Shown: positions 32,207 to 43,711, numbered from the stretch's first letter. The stretch is 64,000 nucleotides of DNA from Mycobacterium sp. 1164985.4 (GCF_001668575.1 NZ_LZMD01000043.1:1-64000); one strand, 5' to 3'. Made by a program: numbers and translations. Notes: generated by a model not told the origin, from the sequence alone.

Positions 32207-32686
32207 CTATCCCCCGCTCCTGTCACCTCGCACGGCCTGTGCGGCGGCCCGAATCTGTGGCGTCACGAGCATGACCTGTCCCAGCACGCCGTTGACGAAA
32301 CCCGGTGAGTCGTCGGTGGACAATTGCTTGGCGAGTTCGACGGCCTCGTCGACGGCCACCGGCTCGGGCACATCCTCGGCGTGCAGCAGTTCCCACACCG
32401 CCACCCGGAGGATCGCGCGATCGACCGCCGGCAACCGTTCGAGCGTCCAGCCCTGAAGGTGCGCGGCGATCAGATCGTCGATGTGCGCCGCGTGCTCCGT
32501 CACGCCGCGGGCCACCGTCAGCGTGTACGGGTTCAGAGGCGATACGTCGGACTGCTTCTGCGCCAACGCATTGCGCGCCTCGGCCACCTCCGCTGAGGTC
32601 AGGCCGCGCGCCTCGGCTTCGAAGAGCAGGTCGACGGCGCGCTTACGGGCCTGGTGCCTGCCCCGATCGCCTTTCCGGTCACTCAC
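32207..32686 (-). CDS. nusB: Transcription antitermination factor NusB
   Basis: 159-residue all-helical NusB, which with NusE binds boxA RNA to support rRNA antitermination. Typical segments are [16 protein letters not shown] near the N terminus and [18 protein letters not shown] (about residues 78-95), plus [26 protein letters not shown] at the C terminus. GTG at 32686 gives the usual length; the frame is open further upstream into efp without NusB similarity. Confidence 0.95.
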   Translation of the reverse strand: MSDRKGDRGRHQARKRAVDLLFEAEARGLTSAEVAEARNALAQKQSDVSPLNPYTLTVARGVTEHAAHIDDLIAAHLQGWTLERLPAVDRAILRVAVWELLHAEDVPEPVAVDEAVELAKQLSTDDSPGFVNGVLGQVMLVTPQIRAAAQAVRGDRSGG

Positions 32687-32718
32687 CCCGTCGCTCCGCT
32701 GCGCTCCGCTCGCCCCGG

Positions 32719-33282
32719 TCAGGCATTCACCCGGCCCAGGTAGCTTCCGTCGCGCGAATCGATCTTGAGCTTGTCCCCGGTGTTGATGAAAAGCGGCACC
32801 TGGATCTCGGCCCCGGTCTCCACCGTCGCCGGTTTGGTGCCCGCGCTGGAGCGGTCGCCCTGCAGGCCCGGCTCGGTGTGGGTCACCTCGAGTTCGACGG
32901 TCACCGGCAACTCGAGGTACAGCGGATTGCCGTCGTGGAAGGCGATTTGCACCGGCATGCTTTCGAGCAGGAAGCCGGCGGCGCGGCCCACGAGCGACTC
33001 CGGCAGCGGGTGCTGTTCGTAGTCCTCGGAGTCCATGAACACGAAGTCCGAACCGTCGCGGTAGAGATAGGTCGCGTCGCGGCGGTCGACCGTGGCGGTC
33101 TCGACCTTGACCCCGGCGTTGTAGGTCTTGTCGACGGTCTTGCCGGACACCACGTTCTTGAGCTTGGTGCGCACGAACGCCGGCCCCTTGCCGGGTTTGA
33201 CGTGCTGGAAGTCGGTGATCTGCCACAGCTGGCCGTCGATCACCAGGACGAGCCCATTCTTGAAGTCGGCGGTCGTTGCCAC
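32719..33282 (-). CDS. efp: Elongation factor P
   Basis: 187-residue EF-P, a tRNA-shaped factor that relieves ribosome stalling at polyproline. The domain I loop is [15 protein letters not shown] (about residues 30-44), carrying the Lys that is modified in some bacteria; the C-terminal signature with [16 protein letters not shown] is present. GTG at 33282 with AGGAG 11 bases upstream gives the normal length. Order pepQ-efp-nusB is the standard mycobacterial one. Confidence 0.96.
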   Translation of the reverse strand: MATTADFKNGLVLVIDGQLWQITDFQHVKPGKGPAFVRTKLKNVVSGKTVDKTYNAGVKVETATVDRRDATYLYRDGSDFVFMDSEDYEQHPLPESLVGRAAGFLLESMPVQIAFHDGNPLYLELPVTVELEVTHTEPGLQGDRSSAGTKPATVETGAEIQVPLFINTGDKLKIDSRDGSYLGRVNA

Positions 33283-33298
33283 GTTGGTAGTACTCCTG

Positions 33299-34384
33299 TC
33301 AGAGGATGGCCAGTTCCTTGGGGAACCGGGTGAGCAAGTCTGGAGCGTCGCGGCCGACGACGAGCGTGTCCTCGATGCGGACGCCACCACGGTCGGGCAG
33401 ATAGACGCCGGGCTCCACGGTCACCGCGGAGCCAGCAAGCAGTGTACCGACGGACGCGGCGCTGATTCCCGGCGCTTCATGGATCTGCAAGCCGACGCCG
33501 TGCCCCAGTCCGTGTGTGAAGTTCTCGACATAGCCGGCGTCCGCGATGACCTGCCGCGACGCGGCGTCGACGTCTTTGCATGCGACGCCGGGGCCGAGCG
33601 CCTCACGACCCGCCTTCTGCGCGGTGGCCACCAGCTCGTAGATCTCGCGCTGCCAGTCCGCGATCGGCGCCAGCACGAACGTCCTGGTCATGTCGGAGTG
33701 ATAGCCGCACACCAGCGCGCCGAAGTCGATCTTGACGAAGTCACCCGCGGCCAGTACTGCGTCGGTGGGCCGGTGATGCGGAATCGCCGAGTTCGCCCCG
33801 GCCGCCACGATCGTCTCAAACGACGGGCCGTCGGCGCCGTGCTCGAGCATCAGCCACTCGAGCTCGCGGGCGACCTCCTTCTCGCTGCGCCCGGGCCGCA
33901 GGCCGCCACGGTCGACGAGATCGTGCAGTGCCGCGTCCGCGGCCTCGCACGCCAACCGCAGCAACGCGACCTCGCCGGCATCCTTGACCTCGCGAAGCGC
34001 CTCGACGGTCCCGGCGGCGCGCACCAGTTCGGTCTGCTCGCCGGCCGCCTTCGTCAAGGCCGCGAACGCGTCGACGGTCACCACGTGACTCTCGAAGCCG
34101 AGCTTGTGCACCCCGTCGGCGGCGGCGCGCCGGGCCAGATACGGCCCGCACACCCGCTCGATGACGATCTCCGCGTCGGGGGCCTGCTGCGCCGCCTGCG
34201 TGCGGTAGCGACCGTCGGTGGCCAGCACCGGCGTTTCGTCGTCGGCCTTGATGAGCAGGGCGGCGTTGGAGCCCGTGAACCCGCTCAAATAGCGCACGTT
34301 CACCAGGTCCGATACCAACATGGCATCGATCTCGGATTCGGCCAGCCGCTCGCGCAGCCGGTGCCGGCGCTGTGAAATAGTCAC
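33299..34384 (-). CDS. pepQ: Xaa-Pro aminopeptidase/dipeptidase (M24B)
   Basis: 361-residue cytoplasmic metallopeptidase of the pita-bread fold. The five metal ligands are visible: Asp in FVKIDFGAL, Asp in YHSDMTRTF, His in HGLGHGVGL, Glu in TVEPGVY and Glu in RIEDT. The first 120 residues are the creatinase N-terminal domain. GTG start at 34384; 14 bp separate it from efp. Divergent from a small membrane protein gene with 33 bp between the starts. Confidence 0.93.
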   Translation of the reverse strand: MTISQRRHRLRERLAESEIDAMLVSDLVNVRYLSGFTGSNAALLIKADDETPVLATDGRYRTQAAQQAPDAEIVIERVCGPYLARRAAADGVHKLGFESHVVTVDAFAALTKAAGEQTELVRAAGTVEALREVKDAGEVALLRLACEAADAALHDLVDRGGLRPGRSEKEVARELEWLMLEHGADGPSFETIVAAGANSAIPHHRPTDAVLAAGDFVKIDFGALVCGYHSDMTRTFVLAPIADWQREIYELVATAQKAGREALGPGVACKDVDAASRQVIADAGYVENFTHGLGHGVGLQIHEAPGISAASVGTLLAGSAVTVEPGVYLPDRGGVRIEDTLVVGRDAPDLLTRFPKELAIL

Positions 34385-34417
34385 GGTCGATGACGCTACT
34401 CGCTAAGGTGAGGCCCC

Positions 34418-34966
34418 ATGAGTAAGTGGTTGCTGCGCGGACTGGTGTTCGCGGCCCTGATGGTTATCGTGCGATTGCTGCAGGGCGCGCTGATCAACGC
34501 GTGGGAGACCAAGGCCGGTCTGATCAGCATCGTGCTGGTGGTTCTGTTCGCCGTCGCGGTGTTCATATGGGGACTCATCGACGGCCGCGCCGACGCGCGA
34601 GCCAACCCGGACCCGGACCGCCGCGGCGACCTGGCGATGATCTGGCTGCTGGCCGGACTGTTCGCCGGGATCGTCAGCGGCGCGGTGGCCTGGTTCATCT
34701 CGATGTTCTACAAGGCCCTCTACGTCGAGGCGCTGGTCAACGAGCTCACCACGTTCGCGGCGTTCACCGCGCTGGTGGTGTTCCTGATGGCGCTCGCCGG
34801 CGTGGCGCTCGGCCGCTGGCTGGTCGACCGCAAGGCCGACCAGACCCCGCATCTGCACCACGCCGGGGACGACGACCGTGCCGACACCGATGTGTTCGCC
34901 GCGGTCAGCCAGCCGGGCGCCGATGAGACCACCACCCAGAGCGCACCCCGCGAGGACCGGGCCTAG
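34418..34966 (+). CDS. Four-helix membrane protein, B-4DMT-like
   Basis: 182 residues with four membrane helices (about residues 8-27, 33-53, 73-96 and 110-133) and a hydrophilic acidic C-terminal tail of about 45 residues. This matches the actinobacterial family annotated as B-4DMT transporters; transport has not been shown as far as I know. ATG 34418 starts 33 bp from the divergent pepQ GTG. Equivalent to Rv2536 by position. Confidence 0.75.
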   Translation: MSKWLLRGLVFAALMVIVRLLQGALINAWETKAGLISIVLVVLFAVAVFIWGLIDGRADARANPDPDRRGDLAMIWLLAGLFAGIVSGAVAWFISMFYKALYVEALVNELTTFAAFTALVVFLMALAGVALGRWLVDRKADQTPHLHHAGDDDRADTDVFAAVSQPGADETTTQSAPREDRA

Positions 34967-35819
34967 CTCCAGGCACAGCGCTCACCTAGCTCCCTGTGAA
35001 CCCGGACGAGTTCTGCACGTCCGATCAGTGGAGCGTGCTGTCGTCCGCGGCGTCGAATTCCCAACTGGCCGGGGTGCTCGGCGGCTTCCTGATCACCGCG
35101 ATCGCGCTGCTGTTCGACAAGAACAGTCGCGAAGGCGTGCATACGCTCGCGCTGTTCTCCTCCGCCGTTTTGGTGCTCATGCTCGACAGCTTCCTGTTCA
35201 GCCTGATCACCGGCACGCAGGTGCCCGACGGCGCGCGGCGGGCCACGTGCGCGATCGCCTGGACCCAGGGAGCGGTGTCCACCGGGATGCTGGCCGCCGG
35301 AGCGACGGCGCTGTTCGGCGGGCTCGGGTGGATGCTGGCCAGCCACGCCGTCAACAAGGTGAGCGATCAGGACCCCGCTGACGTCCGCGCGTACTGCTTC
35401 TTGGCCGAACTCGGCGGCTGGCTGACCTTCGCGGCCGCGATGACGGCGACGCTGATCGTGTCCGAGACGTCGATCGACTACCTGCGGTTCATGTGGGGCC
35501 ATCGACCCGAGGTGTGGATCGAAGGCGCCATCGTCGTCGCGGCCGCGGTCTTCGTCATCGCCGATTTCGCGCTGGTGTATCTGCGCACGCGGACGCTGCG
35601 GAAATCGTTGGCCGACACCGGCGAACCGACACTGCTCGAGTTGCGCTCGATCAAGTTCGCGACCGTGGGCACGGTGGTGCTCGCCATCGCCGGGTCATGG
35701 CTTGCGGTCAGCCTGGCGCGCATCCCCGAGGCCTGGCTCACCGCGCCGAACCCCGCGATTGTGCTGTTCGTACTGATGCTGACGCTGGTGCTGCCGACGG
35801 TGATCTCGACCGCGACCTG

Positions 35820-38020
<2,201 letters not shown>

Positions 38021-38021
<1 letters not shown>

Positions 38022-39241
38022 CAGCCCGAAGCCTGGACCCGTTGCGTGGCGGGCTCGCGCGCGGTCACCGCCCGCAGATAGTTGTCGATGTTCGCGCGCG
38101 TCTCGGTCAACGAGTCGCCGCCGAACTTCTGCAGCGCCGCGCGCGCCAGCACCAGCGCCACCATGGTCTCCACCACGACGCCCGCGGCGGGCACCGCGCA
38201 CACGTCCGAGCGCTGATGGATCGCGACGGCCTCCTCGCCGGTGGCCATGTCGACCGTGGCCAGGGCCCGCGGCACGGTAGAGATCGGTTTCATCGCGGCG
38301 CGCACCCGCAGCGGCTGGCCGTTGGTCATGCCGCCTTCGAGGCCGCCGGCACGGTTGGTCGAGCGCATGACGCCGTCCGGGCCGGGATACATCTCGTCAT
38401 GTGCGGCGCTGCCGCGGCGGCGCGCGGTCGTGAAGCCATCGCCGATCTCGACGCCCTTGATGGCCTGGATGCCCATCACCGCCGCGGCGAGTTGGCTGTC
38501 GAGGCGGTTGTCGCCGCTGGTGAAGGAGCCCAGCCCGATCGGTAGGCCGTTGGCCACCACCTCGACGACGCCGCCGAGCGTGTCACCGTCCTTCTTGGCC
38601 GCCTCGATCTCGTCGATCATCGACTTCTCGGCGTCCTTGTCGAATGCGCGCACCGGGCTGGCGTCGATGGCGGCAAGGTCGCCGGCCTGCGGCGGCGGGC
38701 CGTCGTAGGGGTCGGACGCGCCGATGGAGATGACGTGAGACAGCACCTCGACGCCCAGGGCCTCCTTGAGGAACGCGCGCGCGATGGTGCCGGCGGCGAC
38801 GCGGGCCGCAGTCTCGCGGGCGCTGGCGCGCTCGAGCACGGGGCGGGCGTCGTCGAAGCCGTACTTGAGCATGCCCGCGTAGTCGGCGTGGCCGGGGCGG
38901 GGGCGGGTCAGCGGCGCGTTGCGCGCGGTCTCGGCCAGCTCGGCCGGGTCGACCGGATCCGGGGCCATCACGGTCTCCCACTTGGGCCACTCGGTGTTGC
39001 CGATCTCTACCGCGATCGGGCCGCCGAGTGTGACGCCGTGTCGAACCCCCGCGAGCATCGTGACCTCGTCCTGTTCGAACTTCATGCGGGCGCCGCGGCC
39101 GTACCCGAGACGTCGACGGGCCAGCTGCCCGGCGATGTCGTCCGAGGTGACGCGCACGCCCGCGACCATGCCTTCGACCACGGCCACCAGGGCGCGGCCG
39201 TGAGATTCACCAGCAGTGGTCCATCGCAACACGCGTCCCAT
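38021..39241 (-). CDS. aroC: Chorismate synthase
   Basis: 406-residue FMNH2-dependent enzyme forming chorismate, the last shikimate step. Signatures are [18 protein letters not shown] near the N terminus, [11 protein letters not shown] (about residue 112), [22 protein letters not shown] and the C-terminal [18 protein letters not shown] 39241 is used; a GTG at 39232 would remove three residues. It heads the aroC-aroK-aroB-aroQ run. Confidence 0.96.
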
Positions 39242-39269
39242 CTTCCCACGTCGGCCGTCTCACCCCGAA

Positions 39270-39890
39270 TCAGCCGATGACCAGGCCTGTCAGAACCCGG
39301 CCGAGCTCGGCCACGGCGTGGCGATGCGCAGACTTCTGGTCCGGCGCGCGCGCAACGATCATCGCCGCCTCGCAAAGGGCGCCGAACAGGAAATGCGCTA
39401 GCGGCCCGGGTGGGCGCTTGGCGATGACGCCGGCGTCGACAGCGCTCGTGATGCCGACCTCCATCATGTCGAGCAGCGGGGTCTCCAGGCGGCGCATCTC
39501 CTCCCAGCCGAGCGCGGTAAACCCGTCGAGCAGCACGATCCGCTGCACCCCGGGTTCGAGGCACTCGTCGAGGAACGCCCGGCACCCGGCGCCGAACGCG
39601 TCCCACGGATCCTTCTTGCGCGAGTACGCACGCTGATACGCCTCGGCCAGCGGCACCGCCATCCGCTCGACCTCGCGGGTGAACACCGCCTCGAACAGGC
39701 GGCGCTTGCCCTCGAAATGGTGGTAGACCGCGCCCTTGGTCACTGTGGCCCGGGCCGCGACCGCGTCCAGCGACGTGGCCTCGTAACCGTCCTCGGCGAA
39801 CAACGCCCGCGCCGCGTCGATGAGCGCGGCGGTGGTCGCCTCGGTCCGCTCGGCCTGGGTTCGCCTCGCGGCTCTCGCGCTCTGGTTCAC
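39270..39890 (-). CDS. TetR-family transcriptional regulator
   Basis: 206 residues. The N-terminal helix-turn-helix is clear (SLDAVAARATVTKGAVYHHFEGKRRLFEAVF, about residues 38-68); the rest is a helical ligand and dimer domain. GTG 39890 overlaps the DUF3237 gene stop as GTGA, making it the third gene of a coupled operon with the SnoaL-like and DUF3237 genes. It probably represses that operon through the dyad at 40755-40793. No ligand can be predicted. Confidence 0.87.
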   Translation of the reverse strand: MNQSARAARRTQAERTEATTAALIDAARALFAEDGYEATSLDAVAARATVTKGAVYHHFEGKRRLFEAVFTREVERMAVPLAEAYQRAYSRKKDPWDAFGAGCRAFLDECLEPGVQRIVLLDGFTALGWEEMRRLETPLLDMMEVGITSAVDAGVIAKRPPGPLAHFLFGALCEAAMIVARAPDQKSAHRHAVAELGRVLTGLVIG

Positions 39891-40378
39891 AGCACTCGGT
39901 AGACGCGGTAGTCGACGTGGTTGGGCGAGAGGATGTTGTAGCCCACCGCGACGATGCCGCCGAGCCACGCGTACCGCTCGTCGGACGTGGCGAACCGCGG
40001 CGTGGTCCGGACGTAGGTCTCGTCGAAGTCGAGCACCTCTCCTCGCACCAACCGGTCGAGGCCGTCGGCCGGAACCTTGATGACGCCCGCGCTCTCGACG
40101 TGGATGAGCACACCGTCGTGCGTACGCAGCGTCACGCGGACGTCGACACGGCCGCACCCGTCGTCACCGACCAACAGCCAGTCGCCGCCGCCGGGGAGCA
40201 CCTCACCCCGAAGCCGCGGTCCGTCGATCGTCCCCCCGGTCGCGATGAATGTCATCCGCATGCCCGTCGTGGTCGGGATCGGTTGTGCCGGAAGCAGATC
40301 GACGTGCATGTCGAACAGGTGCTCCACCGGCACCGCCTCCACGAGCGGCAATTGGTCGATCGCCCCGGCCGCGGTCAC
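39887..40378 (-). CDS. DUF3237 domain protein
   Basis: 163-residue soluble protein of the DUF3237 beta-barrel family. Recognised by GMRMTFIATGGTIDGPRLRGEVLPGGGDW, then RVDVRVTLRTHDGVLIHVESAGV and the C-terminal VGYNILSPNHVDYRVYRVL. The family is of unknown function and often lies near degradation genes for aromatic or steroid-like compounds. GTG at 40378 overlaps the SnoaL-like gene stop as GTGA. Confidence 0.85.
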   Translation of the reverse strand: MTAAGAIDQLPLVEAVPVEHLFDMHVDLLPAQPIPTTTGMRMTFIATGGTIDGPRLRGEVLPGGGDWLLVGDDGCGRVDVRVTLRTHDGVLIHVESAGVIKVPADGLDRLVRGEVLDFDETYVRTTPRFATSDERYAWLGGIVAVGYNILSPNHVDYRVYRVL

Positions 40379-40758
40379 GAGCGGCCCCCGATCGCGGCCA
40401 TCATCTGTGCGGAGTCGATGAACGAGTCCTTGCGGGCGACCAGGCCCTCGGGTGAGACCACGACCACGTCGAGGCAGTCGAATCGGACGTCGCCGTCGAT
40501 CAACACCCAGTCGAGCACCCAGTGGGCGTCGCCATAGAGCACCCGGTTGATCTCGAACGCGAAGCCCGGGAACTGTCGGAAGACACCCGCGAACGCCTCT
40601 CGCGCGGCGTCACGACCAACGGCGGGCTCGGCGTCCAGGTGGGTCCAGAACCGCGTGTCGGCGGTGTGCAGGCCGGCGATCGCGTCGGGGTCGCGCGCGG
40701 TCCACGCGGCGAAGTACCGCTCGGACAGGGCCTTCAGGGCATGAGAGTTACTTTGCAT
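40375..40758 (-). CDS. SnoaL-like (NTF2-fold) protein
   Basis: 127-residue small alpha+beta protein of the SnoaL-like/NTF2 superfamily: LSERYFAAWTARDPDAIAGLHTADTRFW opens the cone fold, followed by AREAFAGVFRQFPGFAFEINRVLYGD and WVLIDGDVRFDCLDVVVV. Members include isomerases, cyclases and hydratases as well as non-enzymes; substrate unknown. ATG 40758 lies inside the left arm of the operator dyad and 8 bases after a -10-like hexamer, so the message is probably leaderless. First gene of the SnoaL/DUF3237/tetR operon. Confidence 0.8.
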   Translation of the reverse strand: MQSNSHALKALSERYFAAWTARDPDAIAGLHTADTRFWTHLDAEPAVGRDAAREAFAGVFRQFPGFAFEINRVLYGDAHWVLDWVLIDGDVRFDCLDVVVVSPEGLVARKDSFIDSAQMMAAIGGRS

Positions 40759-40793
40759 ACTCTCAGTATGTACTAACCTACTCAGGGTATGCA
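40755..40793 (-). promoter_or_regulatory. Promoter and TetR-type operator upstream of the SnoaL-like gene
   Basis: GCATACTCTCAGTA (40755-40768) and TACTCAGGGTATGC (40780-40793) are inverted repeats matching at 12 of 14 positions. Inside the left part, CATACT-CTC-AGTATG (40756-40770) is a perfect 6-3-6 palindrome. On the minus strand a TTGCAT (40789-40794), 16-bp spacer and TACATA (40767-40772) form a sigma-A-like promoter whose start would fall on or next to the ATG. Binding by the operon's TetR protein would block it. Confidence 0.6.
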
Positions 40794-40900
40794 ACGACCA
40801 ATCGCCGAGCGTGCGCTCAGGCCGTGCCGGTCTACCGGCGTTGTCATGAACCAAACACGGCCGTCACACCGCGGAAACACTGCGGCCTCAGAGTTTCTCC

Positions 40901-41443
40901 ATGGATTCAAGATCGGCATTGACGCTGAGCATCGGTGTGCTCGGCGGACTCGCGGTGGCGCTCACCGCGGAAGTGATCACGGTCCCGATCTGGGTGGTCT
41001 TCCTGACGTGGGCCTCGTTCTTCTTCGTCGGTGGCGGAGTCGGCGGCTGGGTGCGGTCGCTGACGAGCAATCTGGCCGGCGTCGTGATCGCGTCGGCCAG
41101 CCTTTATGCGGGACATCTGTTGGGCGGCAGCCTGTTGGCGATTGCGGTCGCCGTCGGTATCGGAAGTGCGGTGATGGTGCAGGCGTCGTGGGTTCCGCTG
41201 CTGTCGACGACACCGGCGGTGGTGGTCGGGTTCGCGAGCACCGTCTCCACGGTGGCCGGTACGGGCCACGCGATCACCGTGACGTCGATATCGCATCCGG
41301 GCCTCGTCGCGGCGATGGCGTGCGTGCTGGGGGCGTCGTTCGGACTGTTGTCCGAATTCCTCGCGAAGGTGTTGACCCGCGAGACCGACCCGGCTCAGGC
41401 GAGTTCGGAGAGTTCCCCGACCACGGAAGGCAGCCCTGCGTAA
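40901..41443 (+). CDS. DUF1097-like membrane protein upstream of nitrile hydratase
   Basis: 180 residues with about five hydrophobic helices (residues about 7-25, 30-48, 56-78, 85-100, 135-152) and a Ser/Glu-rich tail. The pattern fits the DUF1097 membrane family; function unknown. The stop overlaps the nitrile hydratase beta ATG (TAATG), so the two are coupled and the protein may transport a substrate or metal for that enzyme. Weak ribosome site before ATG 40901. The 140 bp upstream contain no other gene. Confidence 0.68.
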   Translation: MDSRSALTLSIGVLGGLAVALTAEVITVPIWVVFLTWASFFFVGGGVGGWVRSLTSNLAGVVIASASLYAGHLLGGSLLAIAVAVGIGSAVMVQASWVPLLSTTPAVVVGFASTVSTVAGTGHAITVTSISHPGLVAAMACVLGASFGLLSEFLAKVLTRETDPAQASSESSPTTEGSPA

Positions 41444-42180
41444 TGAAACTGCAGCACTATCTCGGTGGCCTCGAGGGGCTGCCGGAACCGCTGAATTTCG
41501 AGAAGCGCGTTTTCGTCGAAGAGTGGGAGAAGCGCATCTTCGGAATCCACGTCGCGATGATGGGGTTGTCGAACCACCTCGGTTCGGCGCTTCCGCAGTA
41601 CCCCATCGACCAGGTGCCCACCGCGTTCAAGGACGAGTGGACGTGGGCCGATCTGCGAACCGGCGCGGAGGCGATGAACCCGTTCGACTACTTCAAGTTC
41701 CGCTATTACGAGAAGTGGCTCGGCGGCATCACGCAGTTCTTCATCGACAAGGGTTATGTGACCGAGGCCGAATTGACCGCGCGCAAGAAGGAGTTGGCGG
41801 CCGAGAGCGCCACCGCCGCAGTCGATCCGGTGCCGGAGATCGACGACCAGGTCGTCGATTATCTGCGCAGGGGTGACAGTCCCCGCCGTGACATCGCACA
41901 TCCGAAGTTCGCCGTCGGCGACTCCGTGCGGATCACCAACGTGCCTGCCGCCGCGCATACCCGCCTGCCGGGCTACCTCCGTGGCCGCGTGGGCACCGTG
42001 GAACGCATCTTCGAAGGCGACTACGCCTATTTCACGCACACCGGCGACGGCATCGGGGATCCGATGCCGATCTACATCGTCGCGTTCGATCCGCAGGAGC
42101 TGTTCGGCGAGCGCGCCGAGGGCGGCCCGCTGACGATCTACGCAGAGTTGTTCGAGGCCTACCTGAAAGGAGCCCGATGA
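41443..42180 (+). CDS. nthB: Nitrile hydratase beta subunit
   Basis: 245-residue beta chain of nitrile hydratase, which converts nitriles to amides as an alpha-beta dimer. N-terminal LGGLEGLPEPLNFEKRVFVEEWEKR and FDYFKFRYYEKWLGGI are family-typical; the C-terminal SH3-like part contains FAVGDSVRITN, LPGYLRGRVGTVERIFE and the closing TIYAELFEAYL. Arg residues that contact the alpha active site lie in these parts. Beta precedes alpha, as in cobalt-type clusters. ATG 41443 overlaps the previous stop; a longer frame upstream is only overlap. Confidence 0.92.
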   Translation: MKLQHYLGGLEGLPEPLNFEKRVFVEEWEKRIFGIHVAMMGLSNHLGSALPQYPIDQVPTAFKDEWTWADLRTGAEAMNPFDYFKFRYYEKWLGGITQFFIDKGYVTEAELTARKKELAAESATAAVDPVPEIDDQVVDYLRRGDSPRRDIAHPKFAVGDSVRITNVPAAAHTRLPGYLRGRVGTVERIFEGDYAYFTHTGDGIGDPMPIYIVAFDPQELFGERAEGGPLTIYAELFEAYLKGAR

Positions 42181-42797
42181 GCGAACAGTTCCACTACCCC
42201 GACGACCGAGAGGTGTCCAGCGCCGCGAAAGTCGCTGCGCTGGAGTCGCTGTTGATCCAGAAGGGCGTGATCACCAATCAGACGGTCGACAGGGTGTTGT
42301 CGTACTTCGAATCGGAGATGACACCGCTCAACGGTCGCAAGATCGTCGTGAAAGCCTGGACCGATCCGGATTTCGCGGCCCGCGTCGTGGTCGACACGCC
42401 CGCCGCGATCGCCGAACTGGACCTGCCCGAGGGCATGGCCGGCGCCGAGGGCGAGCACCTGCAAGCCGTCGCCAACTCCCCCGGTGTGCACAATCTCGTC
42501 ATCTGCACGCTGTGCTCTTGTTTCCCCTGGCCGGTGCTCGGTCTGCCGCCGTACTGGTACAAGGATCCGGTGTTCCGCGCCCGCGCGGCGCGCGAGCCGC
42601 GCAAGGTTCTCGCCGAGATCGGTGTCGAGCTGCCCGAGGACACCGAGATCAAGGTCTGGGACAGCAGCGGGCACTCCCGCTGGTTCGTGATTCCCGAACG
42701 GCCGCTCGGAACAGAGCAATTCACCGACGAGGAGTTGATGGAACTGGTCACGACCGAATCCATGATGGGCGTCGCGCTGGCGGGACCGGTCTCATGA
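42177..42797 (+). CDS. nthA: Nitrile hydratase alpha subunit, cobalt type
   Basis: 206-residue alpha chain with the metal-binding claw Cys110-Thr-Leu-Cys113-Ser-Cys115. Thr after the first Cys marks the non-corrin cobalt type (iron enzymes have Ser). Two of the Cys are expected to be oxidised to sulfinate and sulfenate. PWPVLGLPPYWYKDPVFRARA after the claw and the C-terminal TTESMMG are conserved. ATG overlaps the beta stop as ATGA. The related thiocyanate hydrolase gamma subunit is less likely because the beta chain is a single fused gene. Confidence 0.93.
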   Translation: MSEQFHYPDDREVSSAAKVAALESLLIQKGVITNQTVDRVLSYFESEMTPLNGRKIVVKAWTDPDFAARVVVDTPAAIAELDLPEGMAGAEGEHLQAVANSPGVHNLVICTLCSCFPWPVLGLPPYWYKDPVFRARAAREPRKVLAEIGVELPEDTEIKVWDSSGHSRWFVIPERPLGTEQFTDEELMELVTTESMMGVALAGPVS

Positions 42798-43084
42798 ACC
42801 TGCACGAGACCTGCACCACCGACCAGGCCGCCCCGCAGTTCGACCACGACTGGCAGCGCCGCGCCTTCGGCCTGGCGCTGGCGTTGTCGGAGTTCCGCCA
42901 CTTCGACTGGAGCGACTTCCAGCAGAGTCTGATCGAGACGATCGGCCAATGGGAGGACACACCGGAGGCCGAGCGAGGCGACTGGGAGTACTACGACCAC
43001 TGGGTCAGCGCCCTGGAAAAGGTGATTCACGATCACCATCTGCTGACCGCGCCCGCCCGGATGACCGGAGACAGCCATGACTGA
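42794..43084 (+). CDS. Nitrile hydratase accessory/activator protein
   Basis: 96-residue protein resembling the N-terminal part of nitrile hydratase beta (FDHDWQRRAFGLALALSEFRHFDWSDFQQSLIETIG). This matches the P14K/NhlE-type activators that bind alpha and deliver cobalt by subunit swapping. It contains WEYYDHWVSALEKVI at the C-terminal side. ATG overlaps the alpha stop as ATGA, and its own end overlaps the CbtB gene by 8 bp, so the whole set is one coupled operon. Confidence 0.85.
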   Translation: MNLHETCTTDQAAPQFDHDWQRRAFGLALALSEFRHFDWSDFQQSLIETIGQWEDTPEAERGDWEYYDHWVSALEKVIHDHHLLTAPARMTGDSHD

Positions 43085-43277
43085 AGCGACCGCCACGCGG
43101 GTCGAAGCCCGCGCATTGGTCGCGACGGCGCGGCTGACCGGGACCGCGTTCCTGGCGCTGGCGGTGCTGTATCTCGTCGGCCTCGACCAGGGCGCGACGT
43201 CGATCTTCGGATCCGACACGCACATTCACGAGTTCGTGCACGACGCCCGCCACCTGCTCGGGTTCCCCTGCCACTAG
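43077..43277 (+). CDS. CbtB-like putative cobalt transporter subunit
   Basis: 66-residue protein with one membrane helix (about residues 20-38) and a His-rich C-terminal end, HIHEFVHDARHLLGFPCH, which is the CbtB signature. CbtB is usually paired with CbtA under cobalamin riboswitch control. Here it stands alone as the last gene of a cobalt nitrile hydratase operon, with no cbtA and no riboswitch seen, so a role in cobalt supply to this enzyme is inferred. ATG 43077 overlaps the activator gene by 8 bp. The TAG stop shares CTAG with the stop of the convergent peptidase. Confidence 0.78.
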   Translation: MTEATATRVEARALVATARLTGTAFLALAVLYLVGLDQGATSIFGSDTHIHEFVHDARHLLGFPCH

Positions 43278-43702
43278 ATCACCACGAGCGCAGTCGCCGC
43301 AGTCGCGGCCACGCACATCGACAGCCCATGTGGTACCGGGCTATTCGATCGGCACAGTACGGCGCCGACGGCCCACACCCCCGTCCCCAGTGGGGCGCCG
43401 AGCGCCGCCAATGCCCACGCGTCGACACCGAACGAACCGGTCAACGCGCCGATTCCGATCGCGAGCTTGACGTCGCCGGCGCCCATCGCCGCGGGGGCCA
43501 AGAGATGCACCGCCAGGTAGACAGCGAACAGGGCCAGGGCACCCGCGAACGCCGGCAGCCCACGTCCCGTCACAAACGCGGCGCCGAGGATGGCCACCGA
43601 GCCCGGCAGTGTCAGCCAGTTCGGCAGCCGACGTTGTCGGATGTCGAATGCGCTCAACGCCATCAGCCACGCCAACACCGCGGCACAGGCCACTCCCCCC
43701 AT
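43274..43702 (-). CDS. Prepilin peptidase-like A24 protein, small form
   Basis: 142-residue membrane protein of the type IV prepilin peptidase family lacking the N-terminal methyltransferase domain. The two aspartates of the active site are in SAFDIRQRRLPNWLTLPG (about residue 20) and MGAGDVKL (GxGD, about residue 76). About five hydrophobic segments. M. tuberculosis has an equivalent gene next to aroE (Rv2551c). It may process Flp-type prepilins; none are in this window. Confidence 0.82.
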   Translation of the reverse strand: MGGVACAAVLAWLMALSAFDIRQRRLPNWLTLPGSVAILGAAFVTGRGLPAFAGALALFAVYLAVHLLAPAAMGAGDVKLAIGIGALTGSFGVDAWALAALGAPLGTGVWAVGAVLCRSNSPVPHGLSMCVAATAATALVVI

Positions 43703-43711
43703 CTACGAAGG

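Noticed and set aside
43077..43277. Cobalamin riboswitch for the CbtB gene
   Set aside because: CbtB overlaps the gene before it, so there is no leader; the operon start region also lacks a B12-box-like sequence.
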